From assembly GCF_022758295.1 (NCBI RefSeq), contig NZ_JALDWJ010000009.1:62001-126000 (forward strand): a stretch of DNA of 64,000 nt, given 5' to 3'. Positions 63,422-64,000 of the stretch are shown in pieces. Position 1 is the first letter of the stretch, and every line of letters begins with the position of its first letter. The position numbers were made by a program, and so were the translations under genes. Source of the stretch: Lysobacter sp. CFH 32150 (GTDB lineage: Bacteria; Pseudomonadota; Gammaproteobacteria; Xanthomonadales; Xanthomonadaceae). Below the pieces are notes generated by a model, which was given only the letters and a program-made list of their open reading frames with translations, ran no database searches and was not told where the DNA came from.

Positions 63422-63913
63422 TCACGGCATGCACAACGCCTTAGCAATCCAGCCTGCTGCGTACAGACCGAGGCCGAAAATCGCGTGCGTGACGAGGCTC
63501 TGGAATCGGGTGGCGGCAGGGCGCGGCGTGCGGCTTCCGGCAATGCCCGCACCCATGCCCGGTTGCATCACGAAGAACGGCGCCGCGACCGTGCCGATCC
63601 CGACGATCAATGCAGGTCCGAGCGAGGGGTGTTGAACCCACGCTAGCCCCCAGATGCCAAGCAGGATGGCGGCGAACGCAATGCCGATCAGATAGTGGGC
63701 GGTCCATCCGATGAGGCCTTCGCCCTTCACGGGTAGTGCTGCCGCGATGGCGTCATGGCGAAAGCGCCCTCGCGGCATGTGCGCCAGCCAGCGGCCCACC
63801 AGGCGATAGTTCGGAGGAGGGATGTTGAGCAGGTACTTCCGGGCGATCGCCCAAAGGTCCACCGCCGCCGTCGCTCCCACTCCGGTGAGAAGGGTGCAGA
63901 TCAAATAGTCCAT
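63422..63913 (-). CDS. DUF2938 family membrane protein
   Basis: 163 residues with about four membrane helices. The family signatures GVGATAAVDLWAIARKYLLNIPPPNYRLVGRWLAHMPRGRFRH, GWTAHYLIGIAFA and TVAAPFFVMQPGMGAGIAGSRTP are clear. ggag six bases ahead of the second ATG (63913) decides the start over 63919. Function unknown. It precedes the DUF2798 gene in a likely two-gene unit. Confidence 0.88.
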   Translation of the reverse strand: MDYLICTLLTGVGATAAVDLWAIARKYLLNIPPPNYRLVGRWLAHMPRGRFRHDAIAAALPVKGEGLIGWTAHYLIGIAFAAILLGIWGLAWVQHPSLGPALIVGIGTVAAPFFVMQPGMGAGIAGSRTPRPAATRFQSLVTHAIFGLGLYAAGWIAKALCMP

Positions 63914-64000
63914 GACCATCTCCAATGCCTTGTCTTTGCGTGGCACAGACAGCACAGTGCCACTTCAAGTCAACTTGAGGTCAAGGGGCGCGAGACATGG
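63914..64000. other. Right window edge
   Basis: 87 bases upstream of the DUF2938 gene. No gene is visible; cttcaagtcaacttgaggtc contains a near-palindrome (tcaag/cttga) that could be a regulator site. Confidence 0.4.

Overview
The window is high-GC, gene-dense chromosomal DNA from a gammaproteobacterium, most likely of the Xanthomonadaceae/Lysobacteraceae or a close relative. Pointers are an Oar-like TonB-dependent receptor with a carboxypeptidase-regulatory N-terminal domain, two secreted GH43 enzymes, a MHYT-GGDEF-EAL protein, and the dispersed palindrome 'GTGGGAGCGACGTAAGTCGC'. These are family-level impressions; species cannot be assigned. No rRNA, tRNA, CRISPR array or complete insertion sequence was seen.

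Layout. 1-3.5 kb: NHEJ repair operon ligD-ku (ku runs off the left edge). 3.5-7 kb: a DUF72 protein, an alpha/beta hydrolase and the glutathione-dependent formaldehyde pair frmA-fghA. 7-12.2 kb: a MocR-type regulator divergent from a large TonB-dependent receptor, with a perfect nested palindrome in the 0.7 kb between them. 12.3-18.4 kb: small proteins, an orphan histidine kinase and a large c-di-GMP enzyme. 18.4-24.8 kb: an AmiD-like lipoprotein amidase with an identical REP-type repeat on each side, a Gfo/Idh oxidoreductase, and the K+ transporter kup divergent from a truncated KdpD/KdpE pair. 24.8-29.4 kb: two regulator-enzyme pairs (AraC with a secreted hydrolase; LysR with a lipoprotein MBL-fold protein). 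29.6-37.4 kb: two GH43 enzymes, a ThuA-domain protein, a DUF3857/transglutaminase protein and a lower-GC insert holding a methyltransferase and a small membrane protein that ends in an integron attC-like site. 37.5-41.8 kb: a LysE-thioesterase-RraA operon divergent from an Lrp regulator, and an HSL-type hydrolase divergent from a TetR regulator. 41.8-48.2 kb: a metal-resistance island (outer-membrane-type protein, cytochrome c/SnoaL fusion, MerR, CopA-type ATPase) bordered by a broken TetR copy and a deleted CDF transporter remnant. 48.3-52.2 kb: amino-acid and peptide metabolism (PLP lyase, Lrp, M20 peptidase, GST). 52.3-57.9 kb: a minus-strand run (hydrolase, TetR, SDR, quinone reductase, GlxA-type regulator, exported DJ-1 protein). 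58-64 kb: DUF885 peptidase-like protein, CHMI, a lipocalin-like protein divergent from a LysR regulator, and small exported or membrane proteins.

How the genes work together. The recurring pattern is a regulator transcribed away from its likely target, with inverted repeats between them: AraC/hydrolase, LysR/MBL, Lrp/LysE, TetR/HSL hydrolase, LysR/lipocalin. The best leads for new biology are the kup plus truncated-KdpDE unit with an 11-bp direct repeat, the cytochrome c-His-rich-SnoaL fusion in the copper island, the solitary attC-type cassette, the inverted TetR remnant that keeps its operator, and a palindromic repeat read as protein inside the LigD linker.
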